From: Ectocarpus siliculosus
Taxonomy: Eukaryota; Sar; Phaeophyceae; Ectocarpales; Ectocarpaceae
Length of the DNA: 21,890 nucleotides
Assembly (NCBI GenBank): GCA_000310025.1
Contig: FN648770.1
Coordinates: forward strand, 29,392 to 51,281
Reading direction: 5' to 3'
In this document: piece after piece, positions 1-8,148 of the stretch
Layout of the letters: each line of letters begins with the position of its first letter
Numbering within the stretch: position 1 is the stretch's first letter
Translations under genes and position numbers: made by a program
The notes under the pieces: generated by a model
Database searches by the model: none
What the model was told of the DNA's origin: nothing
What the model saw: only the letters and a program-made list of their open reading frames with translations

Positions 1-49
1 CAACAACAACAACAACAACAACTGTCGTACACTTGTTGTTGTTGTTGTC
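1..49. repeat. (CAA)n / (GTT)n inverted simple repeat
   Basis: The window opens with seven CAA triplets, then a 12-base spacer, then a GTT run on the same strand. The two arms are complementary and could fold back. The left edge is cut by the window, so the full length of the array is unknown. Confidence 0.8.
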
Positions 50-181
50 TTCACATTAAAAACCGTTCCGATCTGTCTCTACCCAGTACCTTCGTATGTC
101 CGTACTGATCCAACACTCGACGCGGTCGATTCCCGTGGTCACAGGTTAACTTACCCTAAAAAGGTACACTCAAATAAACTG
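34..181 (+). repeat. Dispersed direct repeat, copy 1
   Basis: This stretch starts in a GTT run and continues with a unique-looking sequence of about 130 bases that ends at ...CTCAAATAAACTG. It recurs almost identically and in the same orientation at 2719-2888. The copies differ in the length of the GTT run, one ATGT duplication and a few single bases. High identity over non-repetitive sequence shows a recent duplication or a dispersed element. No open frame is shared that looks coding. Confidence 0.85.
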
Positions 182-467
182 CGAGCAGACAAAGAGAGAG
201 AACACACCAGGCCAATGCAAAGGTGGCCACGTCATCATTGTTGCACATATTATTACTGGTGCTGAAAAAACGTCTGAGGGGTATGGTGGCGTGTGGGACA
301 TGTTCCCGTAGGCAGTCGAACCCCAAACGCACACCTCGTGGCTTTTGGTGTGACGAGGGTCGATTCAGAATATCGCATGCACAGATATATGTACATATAT
401 GCATATTGTGCGTGCAATAGAGTGGCCATGCACGCGAATGGTGTGTGCTGCTCAAGACGGGTAGTTC

Positions 468-765
468 CCCATGTGGCACGGCCACGTCACAACAAACCTC
501 TAGCAACTGGCAAGCGGCGGACCTTTCGGGTTGTTTGTGGTGGGCTGCAGAAACTCGACTGTTGTTTCCATTTTGAATGGAAACACAGTGGCCATGTAAG
601 GGACTAGTGTCTAGGGGTATGCATAGCTCCCCCTGTGGTATGGCCACGTCACAACAAACAACAAACGTCTGGCATTTGGCATGTAAGTGGCGGACCTTTC
701 GGGTTGTTCGCGGTGGGCTGCAATAAATCGTTTGTGTCCATTTTGACACATCTCTCGGAGATCCG
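468..765. repeat. Diverged tandem duplication, period about 162 bp
   Basis: Two copies begin near 473 and 635 (offset 162). Both contain GGCCACGTCACAACAAAC, then a GTGGCGGACCTTTCGGGTTG-like block (GGCGG in copy 1), then a GGTGGGCTGCA block and a TCCATTTTGA block. Indels and substitutions separate them. A partial GGCCACGTCA relative near 225 hints at a third remnant. Confidence 0.7.
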
Positions 766-1188
766 GGCGGATACACGCTGCCGCCCGCTTACCCGGGCTT
801 CGGTATCCTGTCCGATAGTTCTACCGTGGGGTGGACTATGTGCATGAACGACTCAAGACTATTTATCCACACTAAACGGACACATCATATTATATGTTGT
901 TCGTGTGTCTGTTGGTCTAACTTTTGTTCATGATGGCGACAGTCCCTCCATTTTCTGGTGAGACATCCGTACACTATTCAGTGTATTTTTCGTACAACTA
1001 CAACCATCCAGGGTTCACACAGAGGGGGGTAAACACCGGGTCTTTTTTTAATGCTTCAATTTTTGTGCCCCACCTTCCTCCTCCTGCGGTGCGTACTGAA
1101 TTGGTATTGGTTGTAGCGAGAAGGGTCCAGCTGCCTCTTTCCCTCGTAAACGGTGTTAACGTCGAAGTTTGGTACTCACGAGCTTTTC

Positions 1189-1243
1189 GGAGTTGAACTC
1201 ACACGACTCTACCACTAGCGGTTTCGAGGTTTCCACTAGACCA
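1189..1243 (-). other. tRNA-like A and B boxes, possible SINE or tRNA relic
   Basis: On the minus strand TGGTCTAGTGG (1243-1233) fits the tRNA A-box consensus TRGYNNARNNG. AGTTCAACTCC (1199-1189) resembles the B box GGTTCRANTCC. The two starts are 44 nt apart, the spacing of a real tRNA gene. However, the acceptor and T stems do not pair, so this is not a functional tRNA. It could be a tRNA-derived SINE head, a decayed tRNA or chance. Confidence 0.2.
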
Positions 1244-1630
1244 CCAGGGCGATCGGCTTCTTTGCGCGAACAATCGGTCGTCGGTCGTGGATCACGGGTA
1301 CCGCAGACCGCAGACACCCTAAGTTTGTTTTTCCCGGGATATTAATGGAGGAATTTGTGATTGAAAGCGAGCTAGGTCGTGCGTAAACAGACCTACTTCG
1401 GCTTCACGGTCAACGGGGGGCGGCTGAACCCTTCTCGCGATGGAAAACAAGGCAAGCACCGCAGGGGGTAAGGTGGCCCAGTAAAGCATGCAAAATATGA
1501 AGGAAGCTCCTGTGTGACCTTCCTGTTCGTGATCCCAGCTGATACGTCGGGAACGTACCATACATATGCCGAAAGACATGTAACCCGGCGCCAGACAATA
1601 GATGCGACGGACAAGCACACATGGTCCATC

Positions 1631-1665
1631 ACGCACGTACGCACGTACGTACGTACATACATACA
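1631..1665. repeat. ACGT/ACAT tetranucleotide microsatellite
   Basis: An imperfect run of ACGTACGCACGT units passes into ACAT units. The ACGT part is self-complementary and could extrude as a hairpin. Confidence 0.85.
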
Positions 1666-2717
1666 TTGCCTTCGCGTTACACTGTAGACATCCATGACAT
1701 ACATTCATCTCAGTCAGGGCATGAAGTGAACAAAGAGGAAGCGATGTGGCAGCACCACTTCGCTATGGCCTCGCGCAGTTCGGTAATTTTTCAAGAGGCA
1801 TGCTGTTGTTGTTATTATCTTCACAAGCTTGCTGGGGGTACCGGAAAAGTGTCTCCATATCCGTAGTGTCCGCAGTCACCGCCAACAATCTCCCGTTCTT
1901 GCCTGGATCCCCGTCATGACGATGCTGCCAGGTCAACGTTCAAATAACCCGATCGCCGCATCAACCCCATTGCTCTCGGTCCGAAGAAAGATGATCCAGA
2001 TCGCCACCCCCACCACGTCTCACTCCATTCTGTCCCTGCTTCGAAGTCACGTGCGTCTCCCGAGGCGCATCACAAGTGCTGCTCACACCAATCGGCAACA
2101 ATCCATTCCCAGGCGGTGAGCTCGTGGAATTCACTGTATTGGCGATTGCTTGCTCTGGTCTTGTGTTCACCTGGATGGCAATTTATCCCTAATATTGCGG
2201 ACGGGTATAGTGAGCGGTGTCACCAAAGGCTCACAATGACAAATCGGCATCCATATCCCTCTCAGATTGCTGTGGCGGTGGCGGCGTCACCATCCCGCTT
2301 GTCTTCAATGTTCGCGTAGTCGTTCTGCCTAATGCATCGCGCGTAAACTCAAAAGCGTGTGATGCCGAACACGGCGAAGTATTGTTTTGTTCGTCCCGCA
2401 CGAAACGTAATACTCAAAAACAGAGACTTTACAAGGCCTCTGCTACATAAAAAAGATGTTCTCGTACGAAAACAGCAGCCCTGGTAAGGCCGAAATTAGA
2501 GTGTACTTGTTGCGTTATTTCAGCAAACGTCAAATAAATCCGCTTAAGCGAGTTCTCCCCCAACACAAGTGGAAGGTTAATGACGCAAGTAGTCTTATCT
2601 GTTTTTAAAGTATTTTTCGACGGCCGTGGCAGCAGTGCGCAAGCAAGGGAACAGCAGCATGTGCCACACACAAACCATGTTGACACGTTTCGCAGGAGCA
2701 CGGTTGTGTTGTAGACA

Positions 2718-2718
<1 letters not shown>

Positions 2719-2750
<32 letters not shown>

Positions 2751-2888
2751 CTTCACATTAAAAACCGTTCCGATCTCTCTCTACCCAGTACCTTCGTATG
2801 TATGTCCGTACTGATCCAACACTCGACGCGGTCGATTCCCGTGGTCACAGGTTAACTTACCCTCAAAAAGGTACACTCAAATAAACTG
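2719..2888 (+). repeat. Dispersed direct repeat, copy 2
   Basis: Second copy of the element at 34-181, with a longer GTT run (about ten triplets, to 2750). It ends at the same CTCAAATAAACTG, after which the flanks diverge completely, which places the right boundary at about 2888 in this copy and 181 in the other. Confidence 0.85.
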
Positions 2889-3080
2889 GCCCCGAGGGGT
2901 CCGCAAGTCAATAGAAATCAACGACAGATATTCTGGAATCCTCCACTCCCTCTTCGCGCTATGCGAGATATCAACTGAGACTAGCAGTCACTATCTATCA
3001 TGGGCCGGAGAGAAAGAGGTACACCCCCTTGGTTCAATCTTGGTACTTCACAACGCAAGCAGAGACAAGGACATCTGGCA

Positions 3081-3190
3081 CAGAAAAAGAGAGAAAAAAA
3101 GAGAGAAAAAAGTGAAAAAAGAGAAAAATGGAAACCGTGAGGAGAAGAGAAAATAGAAATAAAATGAAAATAAAATGAAAAATGGCGAGG
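3081..3190. repeat. Purine-rich (GA/AAAAT) low-complexity tract
   Basis: Almost uninterrupted A and G on the plus strand, made of GAGAAAAA and AAAATGAAA-like units. The Phe/Ser/Leu-rich open frames on the minus strand here are artefacts of this composition. Confidence 0.85.
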
Positions 3191-4246
3191 ACAAAGAGGG
3201 ACCAGGCTGACAATAACAAGAAGTATGAGGCAGAGCAAGGCACACGGTGGAGACCACTAACGAACAAGCAAACACGCAAACATGAGTCCACAACCGAAAC
3301 GAAATTGTTCTAATGACAAGAGAAAATAGAAACTATAGTCTGTACTGCATGCACATACAGGAAGTTCCTCCCTTCGAGGGCTCACGAGATTGCAGGAAAG
3401 GCAATCCTTGGAAGGGTAGTTTGAAGATTGCTGTGCGCGCGACGTCGGCCGCAACCCCCCCCCGCTTGCCGTTGGGATCGAAAGTTGGACGGACAACGGC
3501 AGCAGGGTATCTTGTGTAACGTCAGTCGGGGACGTGGGCTCTTGGTTGACGGGTGTCGTGACAGTGAGGTGCACCACGTCAGCGGTTTTTGCCGAATCTA
3601 CATGTACGATGCTTGCCGAATCTGTCTAAAAACCGAACCGTGATTGGTGGAGTTATCGTAGATCTCATTGACGCGACCCCAGACGTCGGTAGCGCTGAAC
3701 GCAGTCCGCCTCGAAAACGTGTCGAACGGCCGGAAGGCCCTACATGTAGCAACACAGGGCTTGGTAGGTGAAATCTCGGTGCGAGATGACGTCATGGAGA
3801 AACCGCAAAAAATGGGGGTTAGGCTCACGGTTTGTCACGGCTTGGTCGAAAGTAGTGGTTGTCTTCATGTTGGAACACCATGTCTCGGAACATTCCCTGC
3901 TCTTACTGTAGTACACTTGAAGCTTTTGGTCACAGGTTGATCGCCGGGTTGGGGTGGGGTAGTAGGTACAGCAGTGCACAGAAATGCGAACACGCAAGTC
4001 TACACGTAGATACCGTAGTTGCCTTTTCTATTTGACAAAAATAGGATGAGGCCTTCTGGGGTCCATACTTGTTTTCCCAAAACTAAACGTGTACGTCCCT
4101 GTCGCGGAAGTACGGACATTATCAGTAGGTACTGGGCGGCAACCGGAACGAATGGTGTTAAGTGTAAGGACAATAACATCGACAACGTCAGGTGTTCGGT
4201 CCGGAGCAACGCAACACCCACTACCGTGTAGGTGAAATTTCTATTT

Positions 4247-4274
4247 CCCTCAAGGGGGCGTGCTCCGCTGAGGG
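4247..4274. other. GC-rich hairpin
   Basis: CCCTCA (4247-4252) pairs with TGAGGG (4269-4274), and an inner GGGGC/GCTCC stem can stack on it. It is flanked by A/T-rich sequence on both sides. No gene end is known next to it, so it cannot be called a terminator. Confidence 0.45.
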
Positions 4275-5204
4275 ATTTCTAGGGGTTGCCGATTGGCCAC
4301 CGGTTTACACATACATCTGTGTGGTAGGTGCTGAGTGGGATGATGGTGAACAAGGCATGTTGCACGGAATCATTGGTTTTCTCCTCACACGCATAGAAGA
4401 AACCGACATGTATTTGCATATTATTCAAGTATATGTTTCGGTGATGCGGTCGGGGCGACCCAACTACAGGTTTTGGTACAAGGATAGCCACACCATACCC
4501 ATGCGTTCCTGTGCGTTTGTTTTAAGGGCTGTTCTGAAGAGGTAATAGACAGAAAGTATGTATGTGCATTGCCGCGATCAGAAGGTAGCAGTCTGTGATG
4601 TGAGTCCGTGCGAGATGGTAATTGTGTCTCTTCAGGTGGCATAGCAGATGATGATGGTTTTCAACTTGAGTCACCTTGGGGATGGCATGTCCCAACATCC
4701 CGGAAAGGGGGAAGACCTGGTATGCATAGACTATGTAGGACATCGATTTTGTTTCTCTTAGCAATGGTTTTTCTCAGCTACTGGGACAGCGTTTGTTTAT
4801 TGTCACACTTTCTTCTGCATGGCACGCAGAGGACCCGTCGGTACATTTCCCGTTACGTGTGGGCCTCGCGAGACACCGGTGGTGCACGTTTGGGCCGCCT
4901 AAAGTCTCGCTGGGACTGGATTTCTTTTCAGGAGTTGGGAATCCGAACCCCAAAAGCCTCCTCGCGAACGGCACGAAACTGAAAATAAAACTTTTTTACC
5001 CCGCGGCACGCACTCACGCGCCCACACACTTGCTGCTTCTGTGATTGTTGTGCACGCACCAACCACACGGCAACTATCGCAAGCGTACCCACTGCGGGGA
5101 CCAAGACTCTTGATGCTCATGGGAACACACCACGCGACACAGGAGTTCTTATCTCGCACAACTGTTACAGCGGTTAATTTCAAGGTACACATCGGGAAAA
5201 TTCC

Positions 5205-5586
5205 CGCCGCTTTTTCCCGCCGTTGTGGGCGGTCCCGGTACTGGCGGTAAATACCGCCACAGTCGGTGGTACCGGGAACCGCCGAAAGTGGTACCGCCGA
5301 AAAACGAAATACCGCCTACCGCCTAAAAAGGACCGCCATATTGCAGTACCACCAAACAAAGTACCGCCAAAAAACGAATACATGTACCGGGAACTGCCTA
5401 AAAAGAACCGTCATATTGCAGTACCGTCAGAAAAGTACCGCCATAATTGGCAGTACCGGGAACCGCCAAAGGCGGTACCGCCGGAAAACGAAATACCGCC
5501 TACAGCCAGAAAAGTACCGCCACATTGAAGTACCACCACGCCTGAATCCCCCTAAAAAACTAGTACCGAGGGGTACCCTCGGGTAA
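5205..5586. repeat. TACCGCC motif cluster with potential cruciform
   Basis: TACCGCC, ACCGCC and their complements recur many times, separated by A-rich spacers, with three longer blocks that each start near GTACCGGGAA (about 5269, 5385 and 5454). At the left end an 8-bp perfect inverted repeat, TGGCGGTA/TACCGCCA (5242-5259, 2-nt spacer), is nested inside longer arms (5229-5241 and 5269-5282, one extra base). At the right end, 5562-5586 is a near palindrome around GGGGTACCC. Dense short motifs in both orientations resemble the subterminal regions of hAT or CACTA DNA transposons, where transposase binds, but no transposase or target-site duplication is visible. The open frames here only reflect the repeat. 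Confidence 0.75.
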
Positions 5587-6090
5587 ATTTGTAACTTTCT
5601 ATTCGATAAAATCGAAAAAGTCATGATGATCAGTCTTTGTATCTATCTGTGACTACTGCTTGGGCACGTCGAGCGTCTCTTTGATCCGTTGTTGTTGATG
5701 CAAATTCCATGTAAATTTTTAGTATGCAGATTGCACGCAAGCCGGCACTAGCGAACGTCATGCCTACCAACCATGCGACCGCGATGGCATTGGTTGACCA
5801 TTTTCGTCGCCCCCTGGAGGCAAATCACTTACCTCTCGCAGGGAAACCTTGTATGTTGTACATTTTAGTTGTATTGATGAGCTGGGCAGAAAACAGAGTG
5901 CGCTCCGGTGGGGGGTGACCGCTCTGCCTGGTCAGTCCTGTTGACTCCTGTCAAAACAACGGAGAACCTCAGCACCAGCCAGTCTGGAAACGTTCTGGAA
6001 GCAAAAAAGATCTGTGTGAACTCGGGCCGTTCGGAGCAAGACAGACTACAACGTACACGGGAAGGAACACTGCTAAATGTCGTTGCTTAC
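5587..6090. other. No feature recognised
   Basis: I see no gene, RNA or repeat that can be supported in this stretch. If the putative minus-strand exon at 6091-6201 is real, part of this interval would be its downstream intron. Confidence 0.5.
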
Positions 6091-6201
6091 CGGATGGATG
6101 GTATTGCACCAAATTTTCTTGCCGACGTCTGATATTGAGCATTAGTGCCAAGGTTTCCCCCCCAGCCTCGCCAAGAAGGAGGTGCACACATGCATGTAGG
6201 T
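6091..6201 (-). CDS. Possible internal exon of unrecognised minus-strand gene
   Basis: On the minus strand a CAG acceptor (ATAACAG) is followed by 111 nt of open frame and then the strong donor CCG|GTAAGC at 6091. The exon would be phase 1 at both ends and encodes about 36 residues, including HACVHLLLGEAGGETLAL and NIRRRQENLVQYHPS, which read like an amphipathic, charged globular segment. I do not recognise a family. It lies downstream of another coding-like minus-strand segment (6578-6898), but I could not find a clean junction linking the two, so they may or may not belong to one gene. It could also be a relic or a chance open frame. Confidence 0.25.
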
Positions 6202-6577
6202 CTGTTATCGTCGTTGCCCGCGTCACTATAGCCATAGGCTCGCCAGTGATTCAAGGCGATTCCGATTGTATGTTGTCACCGATGCTTCGTCCCCCATCTT
6301 GTCATGAATTCTGCAAGTCTCGACACCGGCAACCTACCCGACCGTCTCCAGGGCGCTGATCACGATGGTTAGCGACTGTACGCAGCTGCTGTTCACCCAA
6401 GGCGCATATCGCTTTAGTCACCTTTCCACTACGTCGGCCTTTCTCACAAGTGCCGTTATCACCATTGTCGTCACTCAATAAGCTTTGATGCATATGAAGT
6501 CCCCTTCTTCCCTTTGCCCCATCCTCATCCGGTTCCCCCATCGGCAACTCGTACGTCCACTTCACCCTCATTTCCAT
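6202..6577 (-). other. Interval between two putative minus-strand exons
   Basis: A minus-strand frame stays open across most of this interval (to 6302) and is rich in Asp, Glu, Gly, Lys and Arg, with a possible donor GG|GTAGGT near 6335. It is not convincing enough to call as an exon. If the neighbouring segments form one gene, part of this could be coding and the rest intron. Confidence 0.2.
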
Positions 6578-6898
6578 TCATACCCCCGCGACTGTGTCCT
6601 TGGCGCGCCAAAAAACACTTTTTTCTCGAAGGATGCTGTGTTGTGCAAAGAATAAATAGTCCATGGAAACACGAAAGACTCGCCATTTTCTGACGTGGAT
6701 TATTTCCGCCCCTTCCGAAAGCACCACTGCCACCTCCTCCCAGCTTTGGCCAGTTTCTCCTGGAGAAAATGCATGTTGGACCACCTCCGCGAGACCTTTC
6801 CCGACATCGGGCACAATGGCAGCGGGCGACAGGTCCATTAAGTTCAGACTTTTGTGAACGTATGTCGGCATGCTTGCCATGTGATGACGACGCGTGCG
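6578..6898 (-). CDS. Possible coding segment of unrecognised minus-strand gene
   Basis: A minus-strand frame is open from an acceptor-like AAACAG at 6899 down to a TGA at 6578-6580, and it contains ATG at 6880-6878 in a reasonable context (CACATGG). It encodes about 100 residues, including LSPAAIVPDVGKGLAEVVQH and GQSWEEVAVVLSEGAEIIH, which alternate hydrophobic and charged residues as a folded protein would. The last third (Phe, Arg, Tyr-rich) is less convincing and may be intron. A second open frame of 250 codons overlaps it on the same strand but has poorer composition. No family recognised; it may be a small gene, one exon of a larger one, or chance. Confidence 0.3.
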   Translation of the reverse strand, partial: RTRRHHMASMPTYVHKSLNLMDLSPAAIVPDVGKGLAEVVQHAFSPGETGQSWEEVAVVLSEGAEIIHVRKWRVFRVSMDYLFFAQHSILREKSVFWRAKDTVAGV

Positions 6899-8025
6899 CT
6901 GTTTCTGTTTGCTTAGGAAATGTATTGTGCCCTGTTTGGCATACCAGGTTGGGGCAGTCGTGAATTGCCGTCTGCCTTGGTCTGCATGCAGAAATCAAGA
7001 CCAGACAGCGTCCGCATAATGTCGTTGGCGTGCGGACCCGGTTGGCCCCAGGTTCCCACCGACCTTCATAATTTCCGGAGAACACGGTTGGTGGCAGATG
7101 CACCGTCTTCGTCGTCGCCCCAACTTCGTCGAACGGTGATTTATGGAGATGCACACAACCGGCAAACCGTCGAAGCAGGATACCCAAGCGATCGCTCACA
7201 TATGACGGGGGCAGAAACGACGAATTTTGAAGTTGATAGACACACCAATAGATAGACACACGAAAATCAGTATTCAATCGTTGATTCTCCTACAGGGCGG
7301 CAGTACAGTCTGCTCGAAACATACAGTTCACGCGTCTACCTCCACCCTCCTCCTTTGAAATCATGTAATACTTGACACCGTTCGTTCTAAATAATAGTGA
7401 AAAGAGCCAAAACGGAAGGCGCTCAAACTATGTCAATTTCGAAAGGGTGTCGCATTGTCTTGTCATTAGTGGAGGACATCATGCAGAAGCGTCGTGCTTG
7501 CTGGCGCGTTCAGGTTTGCTCATGGTGCTGAAATATTGAAGGTGGCAGCTGTTTCCGAAAACATCCGAAGTCTGCGCCGGAACTAAGCGGCATCCAACAT
7601 TTGTCGCAGCCGTGCACGCCGCACCGACCCCAACCTCTTGAACTGCTGGTTTACAGCAGTAGCTGATACTTACGCTACACTACTGCTGACAACCTCCCAT
7701 CAGGGAAATAAGGTCCGTGGCGGTTAGGGTTAGCTGTGACAAATGTTAGATGCCGCTTGGTTCCGGCGCATATTATTGACTGTTCTCAGAGGCTGCAGCG
7801 ACCTTTTCATACTGACGACAAAATAATGCAATATGTAACCCTGGCTGGAAGGTTGTACTTCTTGTTTTAGTATGAAAGTATGCGAGCAAGAGCCAGCGTC
7901 ACAACCCCCTTTCTGCACCCGAAACATGGGTTTTACCCTGCTGTTTCCCGCGATGTCTAATCTCGAGTGTTCGTTCTGGACCGTTCTGTGCACCTTGCTT
8001 GCATTTATGCAGGAGGACCACAACA
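6899..8025. other. No gene recognised; upstream region of the array gene
   Basis: This interval separates the putative minus-strand segment from the signal-peptide exon starting at 8026. If both genes are real it is a divergent intergenic region and should hold the promoter and 5' leader of the large gene. I see no convincing TATA box or initiator. GCAG at 8009-8012, just before the start codon, could be an acceptor of a leader intron, but this is speculative. Confidence 0.4.
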
Positions 8026-8148
8026 ATGAAGACAGTGACGGCATGCACGATGGGGATCGTGCCCGTCCTCCCAATCGTTCTACTCGCTCTTAGCGGCACC
8101 TCGGTCTCTGCCAGGTTCGCCTTCAGGGGCAGGAACGCTCACAACGAG
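8026..8148 (+). CDS. Exon 1: signal peptide
   Basis: ATG at 8026 in the context CAACAATGA opens 41 codons ending at AACGAG|GTACAT (phase 0). The peptide starts MKTV, has a hydrophobic core around [12 protein letters not shown], and a small-residue site VSA at residues 27-29, a textbook signal peptidase cleavage site. The mature N terminus would begin RFAFRGRN. It is the only convincing signal peptide upstream of the cysteine-module array on this strand, which is the main reason to join it. It could instead belong to a separate short secreted protein ending at 9778. Confidence 0.5.

Larger units (their letters stand above)
182..2718. other. Gene-poor stretch; no gene recognised
   Basis: I read all frames here and found no recognisable protein, no convincing exon with splice signals and no consistent codon pattern. 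The open frames are short and overlap on both strands. What can be supported are the tandem duplication at 468-765, the tRNA-like boxes at 1189-1243 and the ACGT microsatellite at 1631-1665. An open frame at 945-1196 starting ATGATGGCG could encode about 80 residues but shows no recognisable motif. Confidence 0.6.
2889..5204. other. Gene-poor stretch; no gene recognised
   Basis: No protein family is recognisable in any frame. Open frames of 70-124 codons occur on both strands (for example around 3598-3997, 4192-4545 and 4608-4982) but overlap each other and have no visible domain, signal peptide or matched splice sites. A purine tract lies at 3081-3190 and a strong hairpin at 4247-4274. Old transposon debris is possible but not demonstrable from sequence alone. 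Confidence 0.55.

Noticed and set aside
2981-3293. Phe/Ser/Leu-rich minus-strand open frames resembling membrane proteins
   Set aside because: Translations of the purine tract at 3081-3190; hydrophobicity is an artefact of low complexity.
4925-4965. Possible tRNA T-arm on the minus strand (TGGGGTTCGGATTCCCA)
   Set aside because: The T-arm can pair, but there is no matching 5' acceptor strand and no A box at the right distance.
5223-5586. Lys/Pro/Arg-rich open frames of about 100 codons
   Set aside because: Translations of the TACCGCC repeat cluster, open in several frames for compositional reasons.
6525-7277. 250-codon minus-strand open frame
   Set aside because: Poor composition (many Arg, Cys, His, Ser), no recognisable domain, and it overlaps a more protein-like frame on the same strand (6578-6898).
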